A stretch of DNA of 25,820 nucleotides from an uncultured Paraprevotella sp. (GTDB taxonomy: Bacteria; Bacteroidota; Bacteroidia; Bacteroidales; Bacteroidaceae), in contig CAJUDC010000019.1 of NCBI GenBank assembly GCA_910584955.1, forward strand, positions 1-25,820. Direction: 5' to 3'. Position 1 is the first letter of the stretch. Every line of letters begins with the position of its first letter. The position numbers and the translations under genes are program-made. Shown here piece after piece: positions 13,667 to 23,850 of the stretch. The notes beneath the pieces were generated by a model. It searched no databases and was not told the origin of the DNA. It saw only the letters and a list, made by a program, of their open reading frames with translations.

Positions 13667-15103
13667 ATGAGAAGACTGACCCGTGCCGATCTGGCAGATT
13701 TATTGGATAAGAAGATTTTTCATAGGATAGGCGATACAGCCGATGAACTGGGACTGGAATGTTATGTCGTTGGCGGATACGTGAGAGATTTGTTTTTGGA
13801 ACGGCCTTCGAAAGACATTGATGTGGTAGTGGTTGGCAGTGGTATTCGGTTGGCCGAAGCCTTGGGACAGCGCTTGGGGCGTGGGGCCCACGTAAGTGTT
13901 TTCCGTAATTTCGGTACGGCGCAGTTGAAATATCACGGTATGGAAGTGGAGTTCGTGGGAGCCCGTAAAGAGAGTTACAGCCACGATTCCCGAAAGCCGG
14001 TGGTAGAGGACGGTACGCTGGAAGATGATCAGAACCGCAGGGATTTCACCATTAACGCATTGGCTGTTTGTCTGAACAAGGCGCGCTTTGGCGAACTGGT
14101 GGACCCTTTCGACGGTGTCTGGGATATGGAAGACCGCATTATCTGTACGCCGCTCGATCCTGATGTTACGTTTAGCGATGACCCGCTTCGCATGATGCGT
14201 TGCATTCGGTTTGCCGCTCAGTTGAATTTCTACATTGAGGAAGAAACATTTCGGGCTTTGGAGCGTAACAAAGAGCGTATCCGCATTATCTCGAGGGAGC
14301 GCATTGCCGACGAGTTGAACAAGATAATGCTGACGGCTACGCCTTCGAAAGGGTTTGTAGAGCTTTCGCGGTGCGGGCTTCTGCCGCTCATCTTTCCCGA
14401 ACTGGCTGCGCTTGAAGGCGTGGAGACCCTGAATGGAAAAGGACATAAGGACAACTTCTATCATACGCTTGAAGTGCTGGACAACGTGAGCCGGCAGAGT
14501 GACAATCTGTGGCTGCGCTGGGCGGCTTTGCTACATGATATCGGAAAACCACGCAGCAAACGCTTTGAGCCCCATATCGGATGGACATTTCATAATCATA
14601 ATTTCATCGGGGAAAAAATGGTCCCTGAGATCTTCCGAAAGATGAAGCTTCCGATGAATGAGAAGATGAAATACGTGCAGAAACTGGTCGGCCTGCACAT
14701 GCGTCCGATTGTGATTGCAGACGATGAGGTGACGGATTCGGCCGTGCGCCGCCTGCTGTTCGAAGCGGGAGATGATATAGGGGATCTGATGTTGTTGTGT
14801 GAGGCGGATATTACCTCGAAGAACGAACTCCGCAAAAAACGTTTTTTGAATAATTTTCAGATCGTAAGGCAGAAACTGGTAGATCTGGAAGCGCGCGACC
14901 GTATTCGGAATTTCCAGCCTCCGGTGAAAGGAGAGGAGATAATGAAAGTGTTCGGTTTGGAACCCAGTTACGAAGTCGGTAAGCTGAAAACGGCCATTAA
15001 AGACGCTATCCTAGACGGGGTTATACCCAATGAATACGAGGCGGCTTACCGCTTTATGCTGGAGGAGGGGAAGAAGATGGGGCTGGTCCCCGTAGCCGGA
15101 TGA
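13667..15103 (+). CDS. cca: CCA tRNA nucleotidyltransferase with HD domain
   Basis: The enzyme adds or repairs the 3' CCA of tRNAs. The 478-residue product has the class II nucleotidyltransferase head: ECYVVGGYVRDLF, with the G36-G37 turn and R40-D41, then the metal-binding D50/D52 pair in KDIDVVVVG. RRDFTINALAV, the neck block DPLRMMRCIRFAAQL and ERIADELNKIML follow. An HD-type domain (HTLEVLDNVS, then LLHDIGKPRSKRF near residue 290) follows, as in bacterial enzymes with phosphohydrolase activity. Whether this protein adds CCA, only A, or also polyadenylates cannot be read from sequence alone; a full-length CCA-adding role is most likely. A strong hairpin follows at 15131. Confidence 0.94.
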   Translation: MRRLTRADLADLLDKKIFHRIGDTADELGLECYVVGGYVRDLFLERPSKDIDVVVVGSGIRLAEALGQRLGRGAHVSVFRNFGTAQLKYHGMEVEFVGARKESYSHDSRKPVVEDGTLEDDQNRRDFTINALAVCLNKARFGELVDPFDGVWDMEDRIICTPLDPDVTFSDDPLRMMRCIRFAAQLNFYIEEETFRALERNKERIRIISRERIADELNKIMLTATPSKGFVELSRCGLLPLIFPELAALEGVETLNGKGHKDNFYHTLEVLDNVSRQSDNLWLRWAALLHDIGKPRSKRFEPHIGWTFHNHNFIGEKMVPEIFRKMKLPMNEKMKYVQKLVGLHMRPIVIADDEVTDSAVRRLLFEAGDDIGDLMLLCEADITSKNELRKKRFLNNFQIVRQKLVDLEARDRIRNFQPPVKGEEIMKVFGLEPSYEVGKLKTAIKDAILDGVIPNEYEAAYRFMLEEGKKMGLVPVAG

Positions 15104-15130
15104 GATCCTTACCCGTAGTGTGATGATTAG

Positions 15131-15166
15131 CCAAGCGCCGTCTCTGAAGTAAGAGACGGCGCTTGG
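15131..15166. terminator. Perfect 15-bp hairpin between convergent cca and sprA
   Basis: CCAAGCGCCGTCTCT (15131-15145) pairs exactly with AGAGACGGCGCTTGG (15152-15166) around a 6-nt loop. It is 27 nt after the cca stop and about 50 nt from the sprA stop on the other strand, so it may serve both. The T-rich flank is modest on the plus side (TGTTTGT) and absent on the minus side. Confidence 0.7.
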
Positions 15167-15216
15167 TGTTTGTAACTTTGATAACCTGTAATTGGATTCG
15201 GCACGTCTAAAGACCG

Positions 15217-18200
15217 TTATCTCGTCAGGGAGAATTTCAGGTTAAAACCGAAATCCTGTGTGATGGTAGGATAAGCGCTCGACGACAACAAAGGCTGGTT
15301 GCGCTGACGGTCGTAGTACAGACTTAAGGTCACGTAACGGCTCATGGTATAGTCTGCGCTGAACGAAGTCTTCACCGCCTTGTTGCCACTGGTGGCTTCG
15401 GAAAGACCTGTTTGTATGTTGCGGTTAATGGCATTCTGGTTGCGCAGGGAAAAATCAAAACGCATGTTCAGGTCGTGGCTGAAAGTACTTTTCCTTTTTT
15501 GACTGCGGTTGGCATTGTTCGTTTTGTTGGTTGATTCCGATGTTGTACGCTGCTTCGCCGCTCCGCGTTTTTTCCGTCCGCCGAACAAAGAAGACACCTT
15601 GAAATCGTTGATCTTATATCCCCATCCGAACACCAGGTCGTTGCTGCCGCTCTCGTTGAGTTGGGCCGATGTCATGCTGAGTGTCAGCACACGTGTTTTT
15701 CGGTATTCCATCTTCAAGGTCATGTTGTTGCTCAACGTGACGTTCATGCCGATAAGCGGCGAGAAAGCTTCGTTGATGGAAACGGTGCTGATGTCGTACA
15801 TGCTGCTGGGGACAAACGAGCCGGTGACGGTATTCTCCATGAAGCCGAGGTCACCCATGTACTCCACCCAACTGCTGTAGGTATTGTAGGCGCCGACGGA
15901 GTAGATGCTCTTGTAGGCGTGCGACAGCGTGACACTCTTGAAATGGTCGCGGAGCCAGGGAAGTTTACCCAATCCCTTATAAGATACGTTCCAGTTAGGC
16001 AGCATCTTCATCAGAGACGGGAAAATGTGGAGCGGTGACTTGGAGGCGTTACCGCCGGTATAGGCAGCCAGGAATGCCGGTATCATTACATCCGCCGAAT
16101 AGGGATCTACAGTTCCGTTTTCCGGGTCGAACGAACCGTGCAGACCGGTGCCCGCCGGATAGTCGGCTCCCAGGTATTGGACTTCCACGCGTTGCCGGAA
16201 AGTGCTCAGATAGCTCTGGAAACGGGTGAATGTTTTACTGCTGTAACCGTTGTCGGCATTGCCGCTGCCTTCAAAAGCCGAGCCGATGGAGATGATCGTC
16301 ATGTTGAAACTTCCGGTTTGTGTGGTAGGCGATCCGGCATACATATATTGTATGCTTTTGCTTTTGTTCACCGTGCGACTTGCATTCAGATCTATTTTCA
16401 GATCGGGCACAGGCTCAAGGGTTGCTTTGATTTGCAGGTCTTCGGCCAGATTGGTGGTAGCCGGTGTGCTGATGCTGTCGTTGTTAAGCAACCAGCCGTT
16501 GCGATTGGCTTTGTCGATGTAACCGTCACCGATGAAGCCGAAGGCGAAATCCAGTCCGGGCTTCAGTCCGCCTTCTCCGGTGCGCTGCCCGAGCATGTCT
16601 CCCACGTTAGGCAGGAAGCCGGGAAGCGACATGGCATACGTGTTGCGGTAGCTGATGCTGACGTTGCGGAGCATCATCAGGAAACGCGTTGCACCTTGCA
16701 GGTATGGATACCATGATTTGTCTTCGGCTTTTGGAAGAGCAATGACGTTGATACGCAGTTTGGTTGTATCCAGATTGAGAATTTGTATCTTGTTCTCGTC
16801 CAGTTTCTTGAACTTGACCGGATATTTTTTTCCGGTTCCCGTTACAGCCGTCACGCGTATCTTTTTACTTTTCTGGTTGTGTGTGACGGTGACGGTCGTA
16901 TCCGGTTTCAATGTAATCTCCTGGGCAAATCCTTTGAACAGACTGTTAGGAACTTTCTGGTTCGATACACCTTTGGCATTGGTTTGTGAGCCGTCGGTCG
17001 GTTTGTCGCCGGTTTGTCCGTCGGCGGTTGCAGCGGGAGCGTTTTTGCTGTTCTCGGCAGCTTGTGCTTTTTGTTTTTCCCTTTCCTGCATTCGCTTCTC
17101 GTTCTTTTTCTTGGTGGCGTTGGCTCTTTTTCCGCTGGCCGTAAACCGTTTGTTGGCCTCTTTAAGAAAAGCGGAATGATTGTATAGTGTTTCCAGATTG
17201 AAGCGCCCGTTTAAATTGACGGTGCGCTGCGAATTGACGGTATTTCCCAAAGGCGTACCGTCGTCCAGGTTTGTGCCCCGGTTCCAGCCATAGTTGGAGT
17301 TGAACGTCCCGTCTGCCGTAATCCAGTCGAAACAGGGCAGCTTGTTGATAGGCACTTTATATGAGGCCGAGAATGTCTGTTGGTAGTCGAGCGGTGTTCC
17401 CCATCCCTTGATACTATGCCGCACGGAATCTTTCCACGCATCGTAACGGTCGGCATACAAGTCTTTGTTTACCGGCATATAAGGCTCTTCGATTTCGGCA
17501 TGGGTGGCCGATGTGAAAGTAAAGTGCAGCGCCTTGGTAAGGTCCCAACGCAAACTGAAATCGCGGTTCCACAGAAATTCCTGTGAGAATGACAGAGGCA
17601 GTGAGTTGGGGTTGTCCAGATTGTCCATATCCCGTTCCTGCAATTCGTAGTAGTTACGGGTAATATCCGTGTTGAAGGCAATGTTTTGCGGTAGATAGTT
17701 GAAGTTTTGTTCTTTGATGAGTGTAAGCCATTTGCTCTTGCTCTTGATACGTTTCTTGAAAGGCTCGAATGGCTTGTAGTTAGGTGAGTAACTATAGTTC
17801 ATGCTGCCGCGCCAATTGTCTTCCGATTCCCAAGCTGTGGTTTCACCTGCTTTGTAGGTACGGCTATGAGAGTAGCTGAAAGAGAAATTAGCCGGGTCGT
17901 AGGGCATCGGATGACGGGGTGTAGCTATGTTTACCTTTACATTGCTCAGACTGAAATTCTTGTTAATCGTTCGGGTGGTCGTCAAGTCGGTCAACGAATC
18001 TTTTTCCTGACTGGATGTGCAGGCATCCAGGGCCTCCTTCAGTAGCATGTCCGTATCCAGGGGATTGTATTTGGGCTTGACGGTCTCTTTGCTGTATGAG
18101 TAATACAAGGGGGCGCTGACTTTGGCTTTTTCCGGCAACAGTTTGCCCAACTCCAGATTGGTGGTGATACTGTAGTCGTAAGTGTCTTCGTTGTTGCGTT

Positions 18201-21200
18201 CGCTGACGGTCTGCTCGATGCCGCCGAAGCCTGCCGTTTCCACATGCCCTGTCATGTTCACGCTACCTAAGTCTGACAGTTGGATGTTCAGATTGCCTTG
18301 GGCCGCCCATCCGCCGTCGTTGCTGAACTCTTGCAGACGCAGTTCGTTGACCCATACTTCGACGGACTTCACGGCGCGTGCATTGTTTCTGATACCGATC
18401 ATAATCGTTTTCACTTCCCCGAGTGTCGGATTTCCCATAATACTCATTTTGTTGTTCGGGCGGTTTGGGTCGTACTGGGAATAAAGTGTGTTCAAGTTGA
18501 TACGTCCGATGCTTTTTTCTGTGTTCCGGCTTTTTTTCAGTCCGGTAAGCAGATCCAGATCTATGTCCAGCATGTTCTCTTCCGGCCATACGGCCTGACA
18601 GCCCAAGGCGGAGTAAGTGTCGTAGAGGCCCGGAGGCGTCAGTTTCAAGGGAATTTCATATTCATAGAAATTGTTCTTGTAGTCCGAACCCAGGCGGATG
18701 AATACACTGGTCTCGCCGTCCAGCAACTCCGTGATGTTCTCACTCAGGGCATTTGCATGTACGAACATCTGCAAATGCTTGTACTGGCGCATGTCGTAAA
18801 AACAGTTCTTGTATACGGCGCGGGCATCGCCCGTAGCCAGGTTTTTGGCGGTGAGCGAAAGAGCCTGTTCGTTGGCTTCGGTCAGTTGTGCCTGCTGGGG
18901 ATCGCTCACCCGGCTGATACCCGGGGGCAGTACGTAGTTTACCGGTGTTTTGTCGTTGTTCTCTTCTATATTGACTGCCGATACATCCAGTGTGCCGCTG
19001 GTGGCCGGTGCCTGACCTGCATACAGGCTTTGTTCGTAGGAACGCCAGTCGGCATGCACCAGATCAAGTGTGGCAAAGCGAAGGATAACCGGTTCTTCGA
19101 ACCCCGTCAGGAAAATGCGCGCAAAGCGGATGCTGGTGAAATCATTGATATTGCCCACCCGCTTCTGGTACTCTTCGAGCGGGATACGGAACTGATACCA
19201 GTTTACCTCTTCGGTCAGTCCGTTGCGTAGTTTCACACTTGTGGTACGTTTGTCCACGATATGATTGCGTCCCACCACGAAATCCGTAGGGCGCACACTT
19301 ACATGATATTGAAAATATCTCTCGTATTCGTTCAGGGTATAATCCTGGTTAATGTCCTCCACGTCGGGCGTGGTTTTATAGGCTGTCTCATACGATTCCG
19401 GCGATTGGTCGGCGGAGCATGAGTTCCCTTCGGGCATATTGATACGCTTGTATCGGTCGAGAATGCTTTTCTGCAACCGGTCGTAGTCCGTACCCCGGTA
19501 ATAATGATAATCATCGTTGGCCGGGTCGGCTACGAGCGAATCGTATACGGCGGGGTTCACCTTGCCCTGCACCTCCTGAAGAAAGCGCTGGTAAGCGCCG
19601 TAGGTGCGTTCTTCCGTACTGCTGAGGCCGTTGAGACCTACATCCTGTTTCTCCCGTGCTCCTCCCTGATTGTTGAAAGCGTAGGTTACGCTGTTGGTGT
19701 TGGGCACACGTCCCCATGCCGTTTCGGTATAGTAGGCCGGATTGCCGTCGATCGGCATTCCGCTTTCGTAGAATTTCTTGCCGTCGTGCAGAATGTCTTC
19801 GCTTACTTCCCCCAGGTTGATATAGAAGTCTCCGCCGTAGTTGCCGGCCTTGTCGCGGGTGTAGATGAACGGGTCGAGCATCCAGAATTCTATATATTCG
19901 ATATTGGCGGCTTCGAAATCGTTGTTATCCAGTTTGCGCATCATGCCTCCCCAGTGTGCTGCCGGGTTTAGCAGCCGTCCGTTTGCATCCAGATTCGGAT
20001 TCAGGTTGTAAGCCCCGCGTTCGCTGGGGTAGTAAGCCAGGTTGAGAACGGGCAGGGCATTGGCGGCTGTGTAGCTGTTTTGTGACTTCTGCGGGTAAAG
20101 TTCCCGTTCGTACACTTCCCGTACATAATGGTTGGAGAGCTGGTTCAGATCGCTTTTGATGTGCCCCGGTGTGAGCGTGGAGCTGCGTCGCGTAAAAATG
20201 GGGTCTATATAGTACCAGCTGAGCAGTGCGCGGTTGTAGCCCGCGCGTACATCATCTATCAGTTTGCTTTCGGGAAATTCGGAGGGTACACTCGACATCA
20301 TCCAGCTGACAGGCTGTGAGATACTGATACGGCTCTTGGTGTTTTCAAAATCGTCCATATACGACGCCGAGCCTTGCACCTTTCGGTTTTGTCCGGCGAT
20401 GAGTTGGGCAAATTCGCCCGTGAAGTTGATCTGTGACGGGGCCGTGCAATTGACGAACGGTATTTTGTCCAGCATATTTGTCAGCCATTGGCTCTCCCGT
20501 TTCCAGGACAGGTTAAGGCCCCACAATGTGTTGCGGAGCGGTTCGTATCCCATGCTTACTTTGGTGGTTTGAGGCTGTTCGTTCAGGAACATGAACGTAC
20601 CTCCCAACGTCAGGTTTTTCGAGAAAGCATATTCCATATTGACCCCCATCATCGTTTTGCGTTGCATGGCATAGGTATCGTTGCTTTCCAGGCTGGCATT
20701 GATTTTAGTGCCGGCGTCCAGAATGCTTTGGTTGATGATGGTGACACGTCCCATGGAATAGTCAACCAGATAGTCGGTGTTTTCGGTCAGGGTGACGCCG
20801 CCGGCCGTAACAACCACCGAACCCGGTGCGATGTTGGTGGCTCCGAGGTCGATTTCCGAACCCTTGTTGCCTTTGTATTGGCCTGTCAGCAGGAATTTGT
20901 CTTTTTCGGCTATCTGTTTGGCTACGGTCTTGGTGGAGTCGTACAGCGCGTCGAAACAGTATTTGTCCGCCAGGGCGGGATCATTGATGTATTGGCGCAG
21001 ATGGCTGCCGAACGGCTCTACTACCGGGAAGATGATGCGTCCTTTGCTGATGGTGTATCCCTCCACATAGTCGAACTGGCCGTTCGGATTCGGGCGGTTG
21101 TTGGCGTCGAGCCGGTCCAGGTTCATGATGCGGAGCAGCGGGGTGTTTTTCAGCCTTTCTTCGGGCAGATACGTAAGGTACACGCCGGCAGAATCGCTTT

Positions 21201-22857
21201 GGTATTTGATGTCGAGCCGGAATTTTTCGCGTTGTGTGCTGTTGGCTCCCAGGTTGTATACGTTGCGCATCATCAAGTCCCAGTTGCCCATCTGCGGGGA
21301 GTTGGCCGTATTCTTCAATGTTTTTACAAACAGAGACGAGGCATTGTCGGTAATGTCCGAGGCAAATTCGCCCACTTGGTAGGTCGTTCCGTTGTATGTG
21401 TATTCGAAAGCCACGGCCAGAACCTCGTCCGTTTGCAGTTCAAAATTAAGTGACACGTAGCCAAGTGCCGTATTTAGGGTGTATTCGGTGGATGATAGTT
21501 TGCGGGCACTTTGCAGCTTTTCATAATCCGTGGCCCCTTCGAAGCCCGGAATGGCGTCCAGTACGGCTGTAACCTGATTGATGTTTCGGGCATCGGGATA
21601 TTGGTTCACGATGGTGTTGTAGAGCGTATTGGCTTTATTGCTCGGCACTTGTACGCTACCGCTGGTCCAGAGGGGATTGCTGATGCGGCTGGATTCACCC
21701 AGATCGGTGAATCCCACTAGGTTGCGGTTGCTTTCCGTGTTCCCTGTTTTGTTGGTGACCCATAGCTCCACCCGTTTGATGGTGACACCCGAAGTGATGT
21801 TGGGCAGGTTCCGCATGTTCTTGTCGTAGTTGTCGCGAAAGAAATGGGCCAGGAAGAAGTGCCGGTTCTCTTCGTAGCTGGTGGCTGAAAACTCGTAAGG
21901 ATTCATTTGGTTGCCGCCTTTGGAGGACACACTGCGCGAAGCCGATTTCTTTTGGGCGACAACGGTTTGCAGGGTCAGTTTGCCGAATTGCAGGTCGGTG
22001 CGTAATCCGAAGAGCGACGATGCGCCGTGTATGAGCGACGAATTACTGGGGAGCGATACATTGCCCGCTTCTATCAGTTTGATGATTTCGTCTTCTTTAC
22101 CGTCGTATTTCAGTTTGAGGTTCTGCGTGTCGAAGTCGAAGGTGGCATCGGTGTTGTAATTCAGATTCATGTTCACCTTGTCACCGACCTTTCCGTTTAC
22201 GCTCAGGTTGATTTTCTCGTCAAAGTCGAAGCCGAACGTCTTTCTCCGGCTCTCCGCCAGACTGGGGTTGTTGATCTTTTTTGTGTTGGCTCCTATTTTC
22301 AGTTCGGCCGATCCCTGTGTCTTGATACTTACACCGCCGGGGCCGAAAATCTTTTCAGCCGGTCCCAGTCCGAATTTCATGTCGGTGAAGTCGAATTTGC
22401 TTTTACCTGCGTTTTGAAAGTTTTCTTCGTTTTTTTTACGGTAGTAGCTTTGCAGGGAGCGTTGCAGGCTCCAAGCCTGATATTCTTCGGGCGTCATCAG
22501 CAGGGGAGCGTTCAGGTAGCTGTCGCCGATTTTGGTACCTACGGTGTAATATCCGGTCTTTTCGTCGTACTCCGTTTCCGTTTTCAGATTTTCGGGATCG
22601 CGAAGGTCGGTGGGGCGTTGTTTCAGATCGTCTTCGTTGCGGGGGGCCGTGCGTTTCACGGTGTAGCGCGGCTTGTTCAGCGTGTCGGCCGGTTCCGGTT
22701 TCGGATACGCATGTTTGCCGGATGCGGTGGAGGGCATCGTGGCTGTTTCGGGTCGTTTCGGTCCGAACAGTCCGCCGGCCCGGTCCGAACCGGCCAATGC
22801 GTTCACACTCACGGCCAGCCCCAGCAGATATATGATTTTCAGTGTAAGGTTCTTCAT
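15217..22857 (-). CDS. sprA: Giant outer-membrane protein SprA/Sov (type IX secretion translocon)
   Basis: The 2546-residue product matches the SprA/Sov family in size (about 2400-2500 residues in Flavobacterium and Porphyromonas as I recall) and in its conserved N-terminal segments, for example KFDFTDMKFGLGPAEKIFGPGG and the repeated beta-strand blocks after it. It has a signal peptide (about residues 1-22). In the known type IX system this protein forms a very large beta-barrel pore in the outer membrane that passes cargo with C-terminal sorting domains. Most of the chain is beta-rich; one low-complexity Lys/Ala/Gln-rich stretch lies near residues 1899-1962. The frame is intact. It follows ruvA by 36 nt, a neighbourhood I recall from other Bacteroidota. 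The other Gld/Spr/Por parts are not in the window. Confidence 0.95.
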   Translation of the reverse strand: MKNLTLKIIYLLGLAVSVNALAGSDRAGGLFGPKRPETATMPSTASGKHAYPKPEPADTLNKPRYTVKRTAPRNEDDLKQRPTDLRDPENLKTETEYDEKTGYYTVGTKIGDSYLNAPLLMTPEEYQAWSLQRSLQSYYRKKNEENFQNAGKSKFDFTDMKFGLGPAEKIFGPGGVSIKTQGSAELKIGANTKKINNPSLAESRRKTFGFDFDEKINLSVNGKVGDKVNMNLNYNTDATFDFDTQNLKLKYDGKEDEIIKLIEAGNVSLPSNSSLIHGASSLFGLRTDLQFGKLTLQTVVAQKKSASRSVSSKGGNQMNPYEFSATSYEENRHFFLAHFFRDNYDKNMRNLPNITSGVTIKRVELWVTNKTGNTESNRNLVGFTDLGESSRISNPLWTSGSVQVPSNKANTLYNTIVNQYPDARNINQVTAVLDAIPGFEGATDYEKLQSARKLSSTEYTLNTALGYVSLNFELQTDEVLAVAFEYTYNGTTYQVGEFASDITDNASSLFVKTLKNTANSPQMGNWDLMMRNVYNLGANSTQREKFRLDIKYQSDSAGVYLTYLPEERLKNTPLLRIMNLDRLDANNRPNPNGQFDYVEGYTISKGRIIFPVVEPFGSHLRQYINDPALADKYCFDALYDSTKTVAKQIAEKDKFLLTGQYKGNKGSEIDLGATNIAPGSVVVTAGGVTLTENTDYLVDYSMGRVTIINQSILDAGTKINASLESNDTYAMQRKTMMGVNMEYAFSKNLTLGGTFMFLNEQPQTTKVSMGYEPLRNTLWGLNLSWKRESQWLTNMLDKIPFVNCTAPSQINFTGEFAQLIAGQNRKVQGSASYMDDFENTKSRISISQPVSWMMSSVPSEFPESKLIDDVRAGYNRALLSWYYIDPIFTRRSSTLTPGHIKSDLNQLSNHYVREVYERELYPQKSQNSYTAANALPVLNLAYYPSERGAYNLNPNLDANGRLLNPAAHWGGMMRKLDNNDFEAANIEYIEFWMLDPFIYTRDKAGNYGGDFYINLGEVSEDILHDGKKFYESGMPIDGNPAYYTETAWGRVPNTNSVTYAFNNQGGAREKQDVGLNGLSSTEERTYGAYQRFLQEVQGKVNPAVYDSLVADPANDDYHYYRGTDYDRLQKSILDRYKRINMPEGNSCSADQSPESYETAYKTTPDVEDINQDYTLNEYERYFQYHVSVRPTDFVVGRNHIVDKRTTSVKLRNGLTEEVNWYQFRIPLEEYQKRVGNINDFTSIRFARIFLTGFEEPVILRFATLDLVHADWRSYEQSLYAGQAPATSGTLDVSAVNIEENNDKTPVNYVLPPGISRVSDPQQAQLTEANEQALSLTAKNLATGDARAVYKNCFYDMRQYKHLQMFVHANALSENITELLDGETSVFIRLGSDYKNNFYEYEIPLKLTPPGLYDTYSALGCQAVWPEENMLDIDLDLLTGLKKSRNTEKSIGRINLNTLYSQYDPNRPNNKMSIMGNPTLGEVKTIMIGIRNNARAVKSVEVWVNELRLQEFSNDGGWAAQGNLNIQLSDLGSVNMTGHVETAGFGGIEQTVSERNNEDTYDYSITTNLELGKLLPEKAKVSAPLYYSYSKETVKPKYNPLDTDMLLKEALDACTSSQEKDSLTDLTTTRTINKNFSLSNVKVNIATPRHPMPYDPANFSFSYSHSRTYKAGETTAWESEDNWRGSMNYSYSPNYKPFEPFKKRIKSKSKWLTLIKEQNFNYLPQNIAFNTDITRNYYELQERDMDNLDNPNSLPLSFSQEFLWNRDFSLRWDLTKALHFTFTSATHAEIEEPYMPVNKDLYADRYDAWKDSVRHSIKGWGTPLDYQQTFSASYKVPINKLPCFDWITADGTFNSNYGWNRGTNLDDGTPLGNTVNSQRTVNLNGRFNLETLYNHSAFLKEANKRFTASGKRANATKKKNEKRMQEREKQKAQAAENSKNAPAATADGQTGDKPTDGSQTNAKGVSNQKVPNSLFKGFAQEITLKPDTTVTVTHNQKSKKIRVTAVTGTGKKYPVKFKKLDENKIQILNLDTTKLRINVIALPKAEDKSWYPYLQGATRFLMMLRNVSISYRNTYAMSLPGFLPNVGDMLGQRTGEGGLKPGLDFAFGFIGDGYIDKANRNGWLLNNDSISTPATTNLAEDLQIKATLEPVPDLKIDLNASRTVNKSKSIQYMYAGSPTTQTGSFNMTIISIGSAFEGSGNADNGYSSKTFTRFQSYLSTFRQRVEVQYLGADYPAGTGLHGSFDPENGTVDPYSADVMIPAFLAAYTGGNASKSPLHIFPSLMKMLPNWNVSYKGLGKLPWLRDHFKSVTLSHAYKSIYSVGAYNTYSSWVEYMGDLGFMENTVTGSFVPSSMYDISTVSINEAFSPLIGMNVTLSNNMTLKMEYRKTRVLTLSMTSAQLNESGSNDLVFGWGYKINDFKVSSLFGGRKKRGAAKQRTTSESTNKTNNANRSQKRKSTFSHDLNMRFDFSLRNQNAINRNIQTGLSEATSGNKAVKTSFSADYTMSRYVTLSLYYDRQRNQPLLSSSAYPTITQDFGFNLKFSLTR

Positions 22858-22868
22858 GGATGTTACCG

Positions 22869-22887
22869 TTCCGCCGTAGGAGCGGAA
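22869..22887 (-). other. Short hairpin in the ruvA-sprA gap
   Basis: TTCCGC (22869-22874) and GCGGAA (22882-22887) form a 6-bp stem with a 7-nt loop inside the 36-nt gap, just ahead of the sprA start. It has no T tract. It could be an intercistronic processing or attenuation site, or chance. Confidence 0.3.
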
Positions 22888-22893
22888 GATGAG

Positions 22894-23490
22894 TTAGAGT
22901 TGTTTGAGAGCCAGTTTGATGACACGTTCTACCGGAGCGTCGGGTTCTTCTTTGAGAATGGCCGTCACGACTTTCTGTGACGGTGCGGGGGAGAAACCCA
23001 GCATGGTGAGGGCCGAAACGGCTTCTTCCATCACCTCGGAACGGGGCGTTGTTATCGTCTGTGTTCCGCCGTCCGCCGTTTCTATGCCGATGGCGGCTAT
23101 TTTGTCTTTCAAGTCAACGATGATACGTTGGGCGGTCTTCAGCCCGATTCCTTTCACGCTTTTCAGCAGTTTGTCGTTGCCGGAGCCGATTACATTGCAC
23201 AATTCTCCCGGTGTGAGAGCCGACAGAATCATGCGGGCGGTGTTGCCTCCGATGCCCGACACGCTTACCAGCAGCAGAAACAGCGAGCGCTCTTGCCGCG
23301 AGGCAAAGCCGAACAACTGGTAGGTGTCCTCACGGATGACTTCGTGTACATAAAGTTTGACTTCTTTTTTGCCTTGAACGGCCGAATAAGTGTTGAGCGA
23401 TATACTGAGACCGTATCCCACGCCGTTGCAGTCCACTACTGCCTGCGCCGGAGTCAGTTCGGCCAAAGAGCCTCGTATGTATTCTATCAT
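22894..23490 (-). CDS. ruvA: Holliday junction branch-migration protein RuvA
   Basis: RuvA binds four-way DNA junctions as a tetramer and loads the RuvB motor for branch migration; RuvC then resolves the junction. The 198-residue product is standard in length. It has the OB-like N-terminal domain (MIEYIRGSLAELTPAQAVVDCNGVGYGL), the paired helix-hairpin-helix motifs (LVSVSGIGGNTARMIL and LKSVKGIGLKTAQRIIVDL) and the C-terminal RuvB-binding domain (EEAVSALTMLGFSPAPSQK). ruvB and ruvC are absent from the window. sprA follows it 36 nt downstream. Confidence 0.97.
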   Translation of the reverse strand: MIEYIRGSLAELTPAQAVVDCNGVGYGLSISLNTYSAVQGKKEVKLYVHEVIREDTYQLFGFASRQERSLFLLLVSVSGIGGNTARMILSALTPGELCNVIGSGNDKLLKSVKGIGLKTAQRIIVDLKDKIAAIGIETADGGTQTITTPRSEVMEEAVSALTMLGFSPAPSQKVVTAILKEEPDAPVERVIKLALKQL

Positions 23491-23728
23491 GACGGATCGA
23501 TTGTATGCTTGTTTCGAATAGAAACGTCCGATGCGCCCCTTTTATTGTACGTGCGCGTAAATAATCTGTGCGTGCCGTTCGTGACGGTAGTCTTTTAGAT
23601 GTCTTTTGTAGTAATATTATCGAACGTGTTACTATTTACTGTGCCGCTTTTCTTCGAGGAGTAAGCGCGTTAAAAACAGTTCCGAGACCTTCGGACTTTC
23701 CGTTGGGGAGCATTCTTGAAAGGGGCCG
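23491..23728. other. Upstream region of ruvA, no gene seen
   Basis: This A/T- and GC-mixed stretch holds the ruvA 5' region. I find no convincing TAnnTTTG element oriented towards ruvA and no supported small ORF. An 83-codon minus frame crosses 23636-23887 but runs through two palindromes and is not credible. Confidence 0.5.
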
Positions 23729-23803
23729 GCATCCCGTCTTCGTGTGGTGCGCATCAGGTTTCATTGCGGTGCGCATCGCATGAAGACGGGATGCGCACCG
23801 CAA
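23729..23803. repeat. Complex palindrome, right copy of a dispersed repeat
   Basis: Two inverted repeats overlap: GCATCCCGTCTTC (23729-23741) with GAAGACGGGATGC (23782-23794), and TTGCGGTGCGCATC (23764-23777) with GATGCGCACCGCAA (23790-23803), both perfect. The right arms share 23790-23794, so the pairings compete at the edge. A direct near-copy of the second left arm, GTGGTGCGCATC, lies at 23744-23755. The blocks GCATCCCG and CGGG(A/G)TGCGCACCGCAA also occur in order at 158-194. Confidence 0.75.
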
Positions 23804-23850
23804 AAGGACTGTTTTCTGGATAAATTCTCTTTCTTGAACGGATAAAGAGA

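Noticed and set aside
20488..21453. 321-codon plus frame (with others at 18280-19230 and 22027-22980) opposite sprA
   Set aside because: These are antisense shadows of the 7.6-kb sprA frame, whose protein clearly matches a known family; none has a credible start context or motifs.
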